DNA from: CADEDH01 sp039029735
Lineage (GTDB): Bacteria > Actinomycetota > Acidimicrobiia > Acidimicrobiales > SZUA-35
Reading direction: 5' to 3'
NCBI GenBank assembly: GCA_039029735.1
Contig: JBCCFL010000002.1
Span: forward strand, 62,001-126,000
Length of the DNA stretch: 64,000 nt
Of the stretch, positions 24,485 to 33,020 are shown piece by piece. The notes beneath the pieces are model-generated. The model worked only from the letters and a program-made list of their open reading frames with translations, was not told the DNA's origin and searched no databases. The stretch's first letter is position 1. Every line of letters starts with the position of its first letter. Position numbers and translations under genes: made by a program.

Positions 24485-25195
24485 GTGATTGTCGCCGAGC
24501 TTGAGATCTTCCACTCCCGACCAATCGCCCCCACCCGGCGAGTGGCGCTCGGCCTCCGCAACCTCCCCGTCGACCCGGCTCCTGGCGCCGGTGGGGTGCT
24601 GCTCGCTGGCATCGTGGCCCACAACGCGCCGCTCGTCGAGCCCGAGCTCCGCGAGGATCTTGTCACTGTGCTCGACACCCTGGCCGCCGGTGGTCGGGTG
24701 ACGCAACCGGTGGTTCGCCACCGGTTCCAGACCGACCGTGTGGGCCTCACGTTGAGCGCTCAGCGGCTCGTTTCGGTCGACGGCTCTCTCGAGTTCGACT
24801 TCGAGGACAGCCTCGGCCGCCCAGTGCAGCTCGCACTCGGGGCGCTCTACGCCGCCGCCTCGCTGCCGGCCACGATCCGGGTCCCGATCTTCGATGCGAT
24901 CAAGTCCGCCCTGGTATGGGGCCTCGACGTCGACAGCCGCTTCATCTCCTACGTGATGGGCGGTCGCACCGCCGACCTCGTCGATCTTCGGGCCTGGAAC
25001 GATCCGGTGGCATGGGCGATGGAGATCCTCGAGATCGAAGGCGACCCGGCCGACGGTGCCAACAAGAGGGTGGTGCAGCGGAAGTTCCGGAGCCTGCTGC
25101 GTCAAGCCCACCCGGACCACGGCGGCGAAGACGAGGCGGCAGCCTCCCGTATCGCCGAGCTGAGCGAAGCCCGGCGCATCCTCCTGGCCTCGTGA
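24485..25195 (+). CDS. J-domain protein with C-terminal DnaJ-like domain
   Basis: The first 170 or so residues are an unrecognised, mostly beta-rich region (RRVALGLRNLPVDPAPGAGGVLL, HRFQTDRVGLTLSAQRL). The last 50 residues form a J-domain with the HPD tripeptide in RQAHPDHGGEDEAAASRIAELSEARRIL, which stimulates Hsp70. The C-terminal position of the J-domain is unusual compared with DnaJ. GTG 24485 follows a TAGCTT -10 hexamer (24471-24476) by eight bases. It overlaps the next gene by GTGA, indicating coupling. Confidence 0.8.
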   Translation: MIVAELEIFHSRPIAPTRRVALGLRNLPVDPAPGAGGVLLAGIVAHNAPLVEPELREDLVTVLDTLAAGGRVTQPVVRHRFQTDRVGLTLSAQRLVSVDGSLEFDFEDSLGRPVQLALGALYAAASLPATIRVPIFDAIKSALVWGLDVDSRFISYVMGGRTADLVDLRAWNDPVAWAMEILEIEGDPADGANKRVVQRKFRSLLRQAHPDHGGEDEAAASRIAELSEARRILLAS

Positions 25196-25800
25196 CGGCC
25201 AGAGGCACAACCAGTGCCGCCGGGCTGATCTTGTTCCACGGTGCTGGGGGTGATCGAGATCACCCGACGTTCCTGGCCCTCGAGGCCGAGCTCGACGTAC
25301 CGGTGGATCGGATCAACTTCCCGTACCGCCAGAAGGGCCCCGGTCGTCGCCCGCCCGACCGCATGCCGAAGCTGATCGCCGCCGTGAACGAGGCCGTCGA
25401 GGCCGCCGCCACGCGGTGGGGTGTCGATCCCGGCGCCATCGTGCTCGGTGGCCGATCGATGGGAGGCCGGGCGGCGTCGATGGCGATCGCCGAGGGCCAG
25501 GCCGCGGCTGGCCTGGTGCTGCTGAGCTATCCGCTGCATCCCCCGGGCAAGCCCGAGAAGCTACGGGTCGAGCACCTCGATCAGGTGACGTGCCCCACGC
25601 TGCTCATCCAGGGGCGGCGCGACCCGTTCGGCAAACCCGAAGAGTTCGCCGAGCATCTCCCGCTGCTGGCTGGTCCGCTCACTGAGCACTGGATCGACGC
25701 CAACCACAGCCCGAGCGGCTACGACGACGAGATCGTCGGCTGGGTGGGCGCCTGGTTGGCCGGGCTCGGGTCGCTGGGGTTGAACGCCTCGAGTTCCTGA
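25192..25800 (+). CDS. Alpha/beta-hydrolase, KANL3/Tex30-like
   Basis: This small 202-residue hydrolase has LILFHGAGGDRDHPTF at the first strand, the nucleophile elbow GGRSMGGRAASM, an LLIQGRRDPFG acidic segment and DANHSPSG with the late histidine. This layout matches the KANL3/Tex30-type dienelactone-hydrolase-like family. The start GTG 25192 overlaps the J-domain gene stop by four bases. Its last 82 bases overlap the convergent transporter gene on the other strand. Confidence 0.82.
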   Translation: MTARGTTSAAGLILFHGAGGDRDHPTFLALEAELDVPVDRINFPYRQKGPGRRPPDRMPKLIAAVNEAVEAAATRWGVDPGAIVLGGRSMGGRAASMAIAEGQAAAGLVLLSYPLHPPGKPEKLRVEHLDQVTCPTLLIQGRRDPFGKPEEFAEHLPLLAGPLTEHWIDANHSPSGYDDEIVGWVGAWLAGLGSLGLNASSS

Positions 25801-27308
25801 TTCGCCGTCTCGGGGAAGAACACCAGGATCAGCACCGCAACGAGGAGGGGCGCCGCCATCATCGCCCCGATGGCGGTGCCGAGATCGGTCCACCGATCGG
25901 CGATGAGGCCAACGAGCACGAGGCCGGTCACGCTGCCGAGCACACCGATCACATCCATGATGGCGCCCACGCGGGCGCGGGCCCGGGTGGGGAACAGCTC
26001 GGTCTGGTACGCCCGCATCGCTGGGAACGCGGCGGAGGTGAGAATCACCCCGAGCGAGGCGAACACCCACAGGCCCGCTCCCGTGAGCTGGTAGGAGGCC
26101 ACGGTGGTCGCCGTTCCGAGGGCGAGGGCGATTGCGCCCACCCAGCGGCGGCCGAGACGATCGGCCACGATTCCGGCGGCCACCACGGCCACGCCGGCCG
26201 GGGTCGACACGATCAGCTGGAACGCCGAGATCCTCGTTGCCGAGTAGCCGAGATCGTCGGCCAGGAACTCGTTGCGGAGCTGGGACGCTGGGGTGAGGAA
26301 CACCAACGAGCCGAAGGCGGCGAGCCCGATGAGAGTGAGCCAGCGGCGGTTGATGCGGGCCGGTGCCCCCTCGGTGGTGGCAGCCACGAAGCGACGGGTC
26401 TCGGGGAGGTAGCGGCTCACCCACCAGATCACCGGTAGGAACAGAGCCGGGGCCACATAGACGATGCGCCATCCCCCCGTGAAGAGATCCGCGGTCGGGA
26501 GCACCCAGAGCACCATGCCGGCACCGAGGGCGGCGGCGACAGTGGCGAGGCTCACGCTGAACGCCCGAGCCGACGAGGGAACCTCCTCAGTGGCGGCCAG
26601 CACCATCACGGTGAACAAGCCGGTCGTGAGCCCCCGGGCGATGGTCTGGGTGGCGCCCAACGCGAACAGGTTGGGGGAGAGGGCGCCGAGCAGGGTGAAC
26701 AACACGGCGCCAGTGGCGAACCAGAGCATGAGCGGCCGCCGGCCGATCTTGTCGGCCCGGAGTAACAGCACGAATGACAGCAGCACGCCGATCCGGGTGG
26801 CGGCAAGGGTGTTGGCCTGAGCGGAATCGGCCTGGCCGAACTCACGGGCGGCGAAGGTGATCGTTTGGCCGATCACAACACCCAGGTAGCCGCCGACGAT
26901 GCTCAGCAGGCACACGGCCGACACGAGTTCGGTGGTCTGGCGAGCCACGACCTCTTCGGGCCACCACCACCGCCGCCGGGGGCTCCGATCGGGTGGCGTC
27001 TGGGCGGGAGCGTCGACGCTCCCTGCGGGGCCAGGCCCCCGCACTGCCCGACGCATCAGCGGTGCGAACAGTGGCGCCCACAACGGGATCGCAAGCCGGT
27101 ACCGAGTGGTCTCGGTCACCCGATGGGGGCGATCGAGATCGGAGCCGAGGCGCACGTCGATGGTGCGCTCGTAGGTCCGGAACGGACCGGTCTCGGCCCG
27201 CCATCGGTCGGGCCCGTCGGCCGCCTCGGCCACGATGTCGGTGCGCGGCTGGCGCAGCGCCGCGAGACCGTCGTCGTCGAGCGCCAACTCGGAGGTGACA
27301 GTGGGCAT
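25719..27308 (-). CDS. Major facilitator superfamily transporter with N-terminal cytoplasmic extension
   Basis: The C-terminal 410 residues or so form a 12-helix MFS transporter of the sugar/organic-acid porter group. Loop motifs include RADKIGRRPLMLW between helices 2 and 3, RYLPETRRF after helix 6, and ADRLGRRWVGA in the second half. The first 110 residues or so are soluble and contain TYERTIDVRLGSDLDRPHRVTETTRYRLAIPLW, which is not part of the MFS fold. It is co-transcribed with the 60-residue protein upstream, whose stop shares one base with this ATG. The substrate is unknown. Confidence 0.85.
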   Translation of the reverse strand: MPTVTSELALDDDGLAALRQPRTDIVAEAADGPDRWRAETGPFRTYERTIDVRLGSDLDRPHRVTETTRYRLAIPLWAPLFAPLMRRAVRGPGPAGSVDAPAQTPPDRSPRRRWWWPEEVVARQTTELVSAVCLLSIVGGYLGVVIGQTITFAAREFGQADSAQANTLAATRIGVLLSFVLLLRADKIGRRPLMLWFATGAVLFTLLGALSPNLFALGATQTIARGLTTGLFTVMVLAATEEVPSSARAFSVSLATVAAALGAGMVLWVLPTADLFTGGWRIVYVAPALFLPVIWWVSRYLPETRRFVAATTEGAPARINRRWLTLIGLAAFGSLVFLTPASQLRNEFLADDLGYSATRISAFQLIVSTPAGVAVVAAGIVADRLGRRWVGAIALALGTATTVASYQLTGAGLWVFASLGVILTSAAFPAMRAYQTELFPTRARARVGAIMDVIGVLGSVTGLVLVGLIADRWTDLGTAIGAMMAAPLLVAVLILVFFPETANQELEAFNPSDPSPANQAPTQPTISSS

Positions 27309-27490
27309 CAGTCGCGGTCGGGAACCCGCTCTTGCGATCGATCCTGTTGCGCCTCCAGCTGCGCAGTGGCCCGCTTGTTGGCCACCCAGAGGGCGAGGCC
27401 CACGATCAGGAGGGGGCCCACCACCAGCAGGATCTCGTCCCAGCCGCCCTGGTGGGCGAGGATCGACGCGATCAACGGGGCCTGCGACAT
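27308..27490 (-). CDS. Small single-span membrane protein
   Basis: A 60-residue protein with one membrane helix (ILLVVGPLLIVGLALWVANKR) and a charged, Gln-rich tail. TAACCT lies seven bases before ATG 27490 on its strand (complement of 27498-27503), the leaderless layout. It precedes and touches the MFS gene, so it may be an accessory subunit; no family is recognised. Confidence 0.6.
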   Translation of the reverse strand: MSQAPLIASILAHQGGWDEILLVVGPLLIVGLALWVANKRATAQLEAQQDRSQERVPDRD

Positions 27491-27518
27491 GTTCTCCAGG
27501 TTAGGGCTTCACCTGACC

Positions 27519-27532
27519 CCGGTACGTACCGG
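27519..27532 (+). promoter_or_regulatory. Perfect 14-bp palindrome between divergent promoters
   Basis: CCGGTACGTACCGG is self-complementary. It abuts the TAGCCT -10 hexamer (27533-27538) of the Nfu-like gene and lies 15 bases from the -10 of the divergent small membrane protein gene, an ideal operator position for a dimeric regulator. Confidence 0.45.
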
Positions 27533-27544
27533 TAGCCTGGAGAT

Positions 27545-27841
27545 GTGGACGAAGGCGAGATCAACGACGAGTTCAGCGAGAAGGTGGCCGAGGTGATCAA
27601 GATCATCCGGCCTGCCATCCAGGCTGACCAGGGCGACATCTTCCTGCGCGGCACCGATGCCGAGACCGGCCTGGTCTCGGTGGAACTCGTTGGCGCCTGT
27701 ATCACCTGTCCGGCATCGTCCCAGACCCTCAAGGAGGGCCTGGAGCGGATCCTCAAGCAGCGGGTCGAAGGCGTGACGGCGGTCGAGCACGTCGGCGCCG
27801 AGCTTGTCGGCGCCGACGAGGGAACCGCCGTTTCCCTGTAG
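27545..27841 (+). CDS. NifU C-terminal-domain (Nfu-type) iron-sulfur carrier
   Basis: The 98-residue protein is one Nfu domain: VAEVIKIIRPAIQADQGDIFLRGTD and then the CxxC pair in VGACITCPASSQTLKEGLERIL. Two monomers usually share a 4Fe-4S cluster through these cysteines and pass it to target proteins. The loop reads CITC where many homologues have CxGC or CGGC. GTG 27545 lies six bases after TAGCCT, so the mRNA is probably leaderless. It is divergent from the MFS unit. Confidence 0.9.
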   Translation: MDEGEINDEFSEKVAEVIKIIRPAIQADQGDIFLRGTDAETGLVSVELVGACITCPASSQTLKEGLERILKQRVEGVTAVEHVGAELVGADEGTAVSL

Positions 27842-27880
27842 TGCTCTGAGGCGTTGGTGAGCCCATGGGGCCCACCGACG

Positions 27881-28297
27881 CTAGGCCTTGAGGTTGTCGC
27901 GGATCTCGGTGAGGAGATCGACCTCGCTCGGGCCCGACTCTTCCTCCTCTTCCGCTTTGTTCATGGCCCGGTTGTAGGCCTTGACCAACAGGAAGACGAT
28001 GAAGCCGATGATGATGAACGACACCACCTCGTTGATGAAGGCGCCGTAGCGGATCGCCGCTTCGACCACCGTTCCGTCTTCGAGGGTCTCGCTGCCGCCG
28101 AGGCCGATCTTCAGGTCCGAGAAGTCGGGCTGACCGAAGATCCGGGCCACGATCGGCATGATCATGTCGGCGACCATCGAGTCGACGACCGGCTTGAAGG
28201 CCAGAGCCATGATCAGGCCGACTGCGGCCTCGAATACATTGCCCTTGTTGAGGAAGTCACGAAATTCTTGGATCACGGCGGACAGTTCATCACACAT
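27881..28297 (-). CDS. mscL: Large-conductance mechanosensitive channel
   Basis: MscL opens under membrane tension to release osmolytes. The 138-residue protein has the N-terminal amphipathic helix and TM1 (FRDFLNKGNVFEAAVGLIMALAFKPVVDSMVADMIMP), a periplasmic loop, TM2 (FINEVVSFIIIGFIVFLLVKAYNR) and a charged C-terminal helix. The EVDLLTEIRDNLKA ending is family-typical. Confidence 0.94.
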   Translation of the reverse strand: MCDELSAVIQEFRDFLNKGNVFEAAVGLIMALAFKPVVDSMVADMIMPIVARIFGQPDFSDLKIGLGGSETLEDGTVVEAAIRYGAFINEVVSFIIIGFIVFLLVKAYNRAMNKAEEEEESGPSEVDLLTEIRDNLKA

Positions 28298-28389
28298 GGC
28301 CGCTCAGGTCTTTGTTTGTAAGCGGTTCGTCAGATCTCAGGCGTCGGGCCGCGCGGGCCTGACCGTGGCCCACCGGTAGGGTTGAATCG

Positions 28390-29220
28390 GTGCTGGACGA
28401 CAACACGGCGTGCTATCGCCACCCAGACCGGGCGGCCGCGGTGGCGTGCCAACGGTGCGAGCGCCCGATCTGCTCGTCGTGCATGACGCAGGCCTCGGTT
28501 GGCTTCCACTGCCCCGAATGCACCAAGGCCAACGCTCAGACCGTGATCCGGGGCCGTGACATCCGGTCCCGCACCGACACGCCGATCACGGTGGGCTTGA
28601 TCATCGCCAACGCCCTGATCTTCCTCGTGCAGGGCGTGGCGTTCGGCGACCCGGCCACCTCCCTGCAGCGGGAGGGTCTGCTGTTCGGGCCAGCCGTTCA
28701 GAGCGGCGACTGGTGGCGCATCATCACGTCCGGATTCCTGCACGGCAGCCTCATCCACGTCGGCGCCAACATGTGGGCGCTGTGGATCTTCGGGCCACCG
28801 CTGGAGCGGGCACTGGGTCGAGCCCGCTTCGCCCTCGCCTACCTGGCGGGTCTGCTCGGTGGAGCTGCGGCGGTCATGAACTTCAACTTCGATGCGCCGA
28901 CGCTCGGCGCATCGGGCGCCGTGCTCGGATTGGCCGGGGCCTTGTCGGCTCTGTTGTGGGCCCGAGGCGTGTCGATCATGCAGAGTTCGTTGGGCGGTGT
29001 GCTGCTCATCAACCTCGCGTTGCCACTGCTCGTGCCGATCATCTCGTTCTGGGGGCACCTCGGCGGAATCGCCGGAGGATTCGCCGCCGGCTGGCTGCTG
29101 GCCTGGCTACCCGAGCGCTACGGACGGTCGTCGAACGAAGCGGTGTCGGCCACGGCTGCTCTGTGTGTGGTGTTGGCCGCGTTGGCGTTGCTCGGACCGA
29201 GCCTGCTCGGTATCGGCTGA
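28390..29220 (+). CDS. Rhomboid-family intramembrane protease with N-terminal zinc-binding domain
   Basis: The 276-residue protein starts with a Cys/His-rich B-box-like domain (CYRHPDRAAAVACQRCERPICSSCMTQ, then CPECTK). A six-helix rhomboid domain follows, with the catalytic serine in TLGASGAVLGLAG, the histidine in SFWGHLGGIAGG and an HVGANMWALWIFG helix. These are standard for actinobacterial rhomboids. GTG 28390 is seven bases after TAGGGT (28377-28382), a leaderless start. Confidence 0.92.
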   Translation: MLDDNTACYRHPDRAAAVACQRCERPICSSCMTQASVGFHCPECTKANAQTVIRGRDIRSRTDTPITVGLIIANALIFLVQGVAFGDPATSLQREGLLFGPAVQSGDWWRIITSGFLHGSLIHVGANMWALWIFGPPLERALGRARFALAYLAGLLGGAAAVMNFNFDAPTLGASGAVLGLAGALSALLWARGVSIMQSSLGGVLLINLALPLLVPIISFWGHLGGIAGGFAAGWLLAWLPERYGRSSNEAVSATAALCVVLAALALLGPSLLGIG

Positions 29221-29228
29221 CCGAGCAG

Positions 29229-31031
29229 CTACGAGCGGGCTTCGAGTTCCTCGGACAGCTCCAGCCATCGCTCCTCGGCCGTTGCCAGTTCGGACTGGCG
29301 AGCCGAGAGTTTCTCACCGAGCACCCGGAGCTGCTCATGGTCGGCGCCAGCCGCCGCCAGATCCTCGTTGAGGGCGGCCACCTTCTTCTCCAGCGCCGCC
29401 ATCGACTTCTCGACCGTGCGCAGCTCGTGGCCGATCGTGCTCGATGATCGCGCTGGTTTGGGTGCGCCACCGCTCGCCGAGGAGGTGGCGCCCACGTTCG
29501 TCCGCCCCGCCGCCGCTGCTCGTTTGGCTTCGGCGGCCGCCGACGCCATCTTGCGCCCCGTCGGCCGCACCCGCTGGGCGTCTTCCCATGCGGCGTACCC
29601 GCCGGGGAACCGGCCAGCACCGCCCGCGCCGTCGAGCACGATCACGTCATCGACGGTGCGCTCCAGGAAGGCCCGGTCGTGGCTCACCACCACGAGGGTG
29701 CCCGGCCAATCCTCCAGGAAGTCTTCCAGTGCTCGCAGCGTGTCGAGATCGAGATCGTTCGTGGGCTCGTCGAGCATGAGCACATTGGGGCGGGCGGCGA
29801 GGGTGAGGATCATCTGCAGGCGTCGGCGCTCACCGCCCGACAACTGTCCGATGGGTGCCCACTGGGCGTCGTCGTCAAACCAGAACTGCTCCATGAGGCG
29901 CTTGTCCTGCCACGAGATCTCTCGCTTGCCGCCACTGAGCGCCTCCCGGACTCGTTGCCCGGGATCGAGGTCGGCCCCGATCTGATCGTGGTAGCCGAGC
30001 CGCACAGTCGAGCCGTAGACCACCGCCCCCTCGCGGGGCTCCACACGGCCGGCGATCACGTCGAGCAGCGTGGATTTACCGGAGCCGTTCAGGCCCACCA
30101 CACCCAGCCGTTCGAGCCGGCCCAACTTCAGATCGAGACCCCGGAACAACCAGCGGTCGCCGTGACCGTGACCGACGCCTTCCAGCTCGATCACCTTGTC
30201 GCCGAGCCGGGGCACGTCGACGTGGAGGTCGAGTTCGCCCTGACGGGCGGCCGCGTCGGGCGTGTGCTCAACCAGTGCGGTGGCCTTGGCGATCCGGGCC
30301 TTGGCCTTCGAGGTGCGGGCCGGCGCGCCTCGCCGCAGCCACGCCAGCTCCCGGGTGGCCAGCGAGCGACGGACCTGTTCCGCCTTTGCCTCGCGAGCTT
30401 CCCGCTCGGCCCGGCCAGCGAGGTAGGCGTCGTAGCCACCGTCGTGAACGTGGGCGCGACCGCGGTCGAGTTCCACCACCCGGGTCACCACATGATTCAG
30501 CAGGTGGCGATCGTGAGAGACCAACAGCAGGCCCCCGCGATACCCCGCGAGATGCTCTTCCAGCCACCGGATGGCACCGATGTCGAGATGGTTCGTCGGC
30601 TCGTCGAGCACCATCAGGTCGGCCCCGGCCACCAGCACCGACGCCAGCTGCACCCGTCGGGCCTCACCCCCTGACAGAGCCTCGGTGCGGGCATCCATCT
30701 GGGCGCCCATGCCGAGCCGGTCGGCCACGGCCTCGATCTCCCACAACTCGGTGTTGGCCCCGCGTGCCGCATCGAGGGCCTCGGCCACCGTGCCTGGAGG
30801 CAACACCGTGCTCTGATTCAGCACCGACACGGTCATGGCGTTGCCTCGTCGGATCACTCCGCCCTCGGGCTCGATCTCACCCGCCATCACCCGCAGGAGC
30901 GTCGACTTGCCGGTGCCGTTGATGCCGACCACGCCTACTCGGTCGCCCGTGTTGAGGGTCAGACTCACGTCGCGCAGCAGATCCCGGTCGGGGCGGGTGA
31001 CCGTGATGTCGGCCATGTCGAGCAGGATCAT
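29229..31031 (-). CDS. ABC-F family ATPase, Uup-like
   Basis: Two ABC ATPase domains and no membrane helices define ABC-F proteins, which act on ribosomes. Walker A motifs are GINGTGKST and GLNGSGKST, signatures LSGGEARRVQLASVL and LSGGERRRLQMIL, and Walker B VLDEPTNHLDI and MLDEPTNDLDL. The C-terminal 110 residues are Ala/Lys-rich and then a coiled coil (RTVEKSMAALEKKVAALNEDL), as in Uup. ATG 31031 is six bases after TAGCCT on this strand (complement of 31038-31043), and that -10 overlaps the stop of the methyltransferase gene, so it has its own promoter. Confidence 0.92.
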   Translation of the reverse strand: MILLDMADITVTRPDRDLLRDVSLTLNTGDRVGVVGINGTGKSTLLRVMAGEIEPEGGVIRRGNAMTVSVLNQSTVLPPGTVAEALDAARGANTELWEIEAVADRLGMGAQMDARTEALSGGEARRVQLASVLVAGADLMVLDEPTNHLDIGAIRWLEEHLAGYRGGLLLVSHDRHLLNHVVTRVVELDRGRAHVHDGGYDAYLAGRAEREAREAKAEQVRRSLATRELAWLRRGAPARTSKAKARIAKATALVEHTPDAAARQGELDLHVDVPRLGDKVIELEGVGHGHGDRWLFRGLDLKLGRLERLGVVGLNGSGKSTLLDVIAGRVEPREGAVVYGSTVRLGYHDQIGADLDPGQRVREALSGGKREISWQDKRLMEQFWFDDDAQWAPIGQLSGGERRRLQMILTLAARPNVLMLDEPTNDLDLDTLRALEDFLEDWPGTLVVVSHDRAFLERTVDDVIVLDGAGGAGRFPGGYAAWEDAQRVRPTGRKMASAAAEAKRAAAAGRTNVGATSSASGGAPKPARSSSTIGHELRTVEKSMAALEKKVAALNEDLAAAGADHEQLRVLGEKLSARQSELATAEERWLELSEELEARS

Positions 31032-31040
31032 GATGTGAGG

Positions 31041-31778
31041 CTAACGACGGCCATACACGGAGATGTGCACGTCGGCCCCCTCGTGGTGCGGCGTTGCCTC
31101 CCAGTCGGCGAAGCGATCGAGGAGCGCGAGGCCGACCTCCTCAGCCCAGGCGTCCAGCTCGCCGGTGGGGGTCCATCGGATCTGCCACGGCCGTACCCGC
31201 ACCCCGCCGCCCCACAGTTGCACGTGGGCCCCGTCCACCACCTGGGCCACCGGGTCGGTGCGGGTGCCGACCACCGTGGCATCGCCGGCACCGTGCGAGC
31301 GCAGCCCCAGGTGGGTCTCGGCAGTCGTTCCGAACCCCGCAGTGTCGATCGCCTCGATCACGAGCAACCCATCTGGTGCGAGCACGCGAGCCACCTCGGC
31401 GAGTACGGCTTGCTGGCCGGCGGCGGTTGGCACGTTGAACAACGTGTTGAACGCCACCAGCGCCACGTCGACCGGGCCACGCATCGGCAGGGCCCGCATG
31501 TCTCCCCCCACGAGGCCGACCCCCAGCCTGCGGTCGGCCGCCCGGGCCAGCATCGCCACCGACGCATCGATGCCGACGACCCTGAGCCCGGCGGCGACCA
31601 GCGGCGCGGCCAGCCGACCGGTGCCCACACCCACCTCCAGCACCAGACCGCCAGGGCGGAGCGCGCCGATGAATGCTGCGGTGGCGGGTGCATCGGTCAC
31701 GCCGTCGTACCAGTCGTCGTACACGTCGGCGAAGGCCTCGCCGTATGCGTCGGCTGCGATCTCGGACCCCCCGACCAT
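31041..31778 (-). CDS. Class I SAM-dependent methyltransferase
   Basis: The 245-residue protein has motif I VLEVGVGTGRLAAPL, an acidic residue closing the next strand (VVGIDASVAML), and VDVALVAFNTLF as motif II-like. The leading YGEAFADVYDDWYDG is common in small-molecule methyltransferases of the UbiE/class I group. The substrate is unknown. It is divergent from the cysteine desulfurase operon. Confidence 0.85.
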   Translation of the reverse strand: MVGGSEIAADAYGEAFADVYDDWYDGVTDAPATAAFIGALRPGGLVLEVGVGTGRLAAPLVAAGLRVVGIDASVAMLARAADRRLGVGLVGGDMRALPMRGPVDVALVAFNTLFNVPTAAGQQAVLAEVARVLAPDGLLVIEAIDTAGFGTTAETHLGLRSHGAGDATVVGTRTDPVAQVVDGAHVQLWGGGVRVRPWQIRWTPTGELDAWAEEVGLALLDRFADWEATPHHEGADVHISVYGRR

Positions 31779-31883
31779 CGCCTGAGCATTCCGCCGCCAG
31801 CGCTCGACCGCAACGTGGGCCGACCCTCATCTGACGCGCAGGGGCACGACGTGGCCCGACATGCGGGCCCGTAGCCTGGAGAC

Positions 31884-33020
31884 ATGGCCCACTACCTCGA
31901 TCACGCTGCGACCACGCCGGTTCGCCCTGGCGCGGTCGAGGCAATGCTGCCCGTCCTCACCGAGACCTACGGCAACCCGTCAGGCGCCCACCGCATGGCC
32001 CGGGCCGCCAACCACCTCCTCGACGACGCTCGCGACACCATGGCGACCGCCCTCGGTGCCGAGCCAGGGCAGATCGTGTTCACCGGCGGCGGCACCGAGG
32101 CCGACAGTCTCGCCATCCGCGGCACGCTCGATGCCGCTGGAGGTGTGGCCGTGTGCACGGCCATCGAGCATCACGCCGTGCTCGACCCCATCGAGTACGT
32201 CGGCGGTCGGGTGGTGCCCGTGGCACCGAACGGCGTGATCGACCTCAACGCGCTGGCCGACGCCCTCGACGAGAGCGTCACCCTCGTGTCGGTGATGCTG
32301 GCCAACAACGAGACCGGTGTGATCCAGCCACTGGACGAGGTGGCCACGGTCGTTCGCGAGCACGCTCCGGCAGCGGTGCTCCACACCGACGCCGTGCAGG
32401 CCCTCTGCTGGCTCGACGTGGCCGCCCTCGCGGCCGAGGCCGACCTCGTGTCGGTGAGCGCTCACAAGTTCGGAGGGCCCAAGGGTGTTGGCGCCCTCGT
32501 GGTTCGCGACCGAGCTGTGCTGTCGCCCCTACTTCGAGGTGGGGGCCAGGAACGCGATCGGCGGGGTGGCACCCAGAACGTGCCCGGCATCGTGGCGATG
32601 GCCACCGCCGCCGCCGAGACGCTGGCCGAACGGCCCACCGCCGTACCACGAGTGTCGGCATTGCGTGATCGGCTTGCCGACGGCATCCGCGATGCGGTGG
32701 ATGGCGTGACCGAGTCGGGCGTTGCCGACCGCGACCGGCGCCACAAGACGGCCAACCTCTGTCACCTGTGCTTCGCCGGGGTGGAGAGCGAGGCCCTGCT
32801 GTTCCTGTTGGAACGCCAGGAGATCATGGCTTCGGCCGCGTCGTCGTGCGCCAGCGGGGCGATGGATCCGAGCCACGTGCTGGCGGCGATGGGCGTCGAT
32901 CGGCGCCTCGCCGCGGGGTCGCTCCGGCTCTCGCTCGGGTACTCGACCACCGATGCCGACGTTGACGCCGCACTCGCCGCGGTGCCCGCGGCCGTAGGCC
33001 AGATACGGGCGGCCGGCTGA
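31884..33020 (+). CDS. Cysteine desulfurase (IscS/NifS family)
   Basis: This PLP enzyme removes sulfur from cysteine as a persulfide. The 378-residue protein has YLDHAATTPVRPGAVEAM at the start, the PLP lysine in SVSAHKFGGPKGVGAL, GGGQERDRRGGTQNVPG, and the catalytic cysteine in SSCASGAMDPSHVL. The immediate neighbour mnmA needs sulfur, so this copy probably serves tRNA thiolation. ATG 31884 is six bases after TAGCCT (31872-31877). Its stop shares one base with the mnmA start. Confidence 0.93.
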   Translation: MAHYLDHAATTPVRPGAVEAMLPVLTETYGNPSGAHRMARAANHLLDDARDTMATALGAEPGQIVFTGGGTEADSLAIRGTLDAAGGVAVCTAIEHHAVLDPIEYVGGRVVPVAPNGVIDLNALADALDESVTLVSVMLANNETGVIQPLDEVATVVREHAPAAVLHTDAVQALCWLDVAALAAEADLVSVSAHKFGGPKGVGALVVRDRAVLSPLLRGGGQERDRRGGTQNVPGIVAMATAAAETLAERPTAVPRVSALRDRLADGIRDAVDGVTESGVADRDRRHKTANLCHLCFAGVESEALLFLLERQEIMASAASSCASGAMDPSHVLAAMGVDRRLAAGSLRLSLGYSTTDADVDAALAAVPAAVGQIRAAG

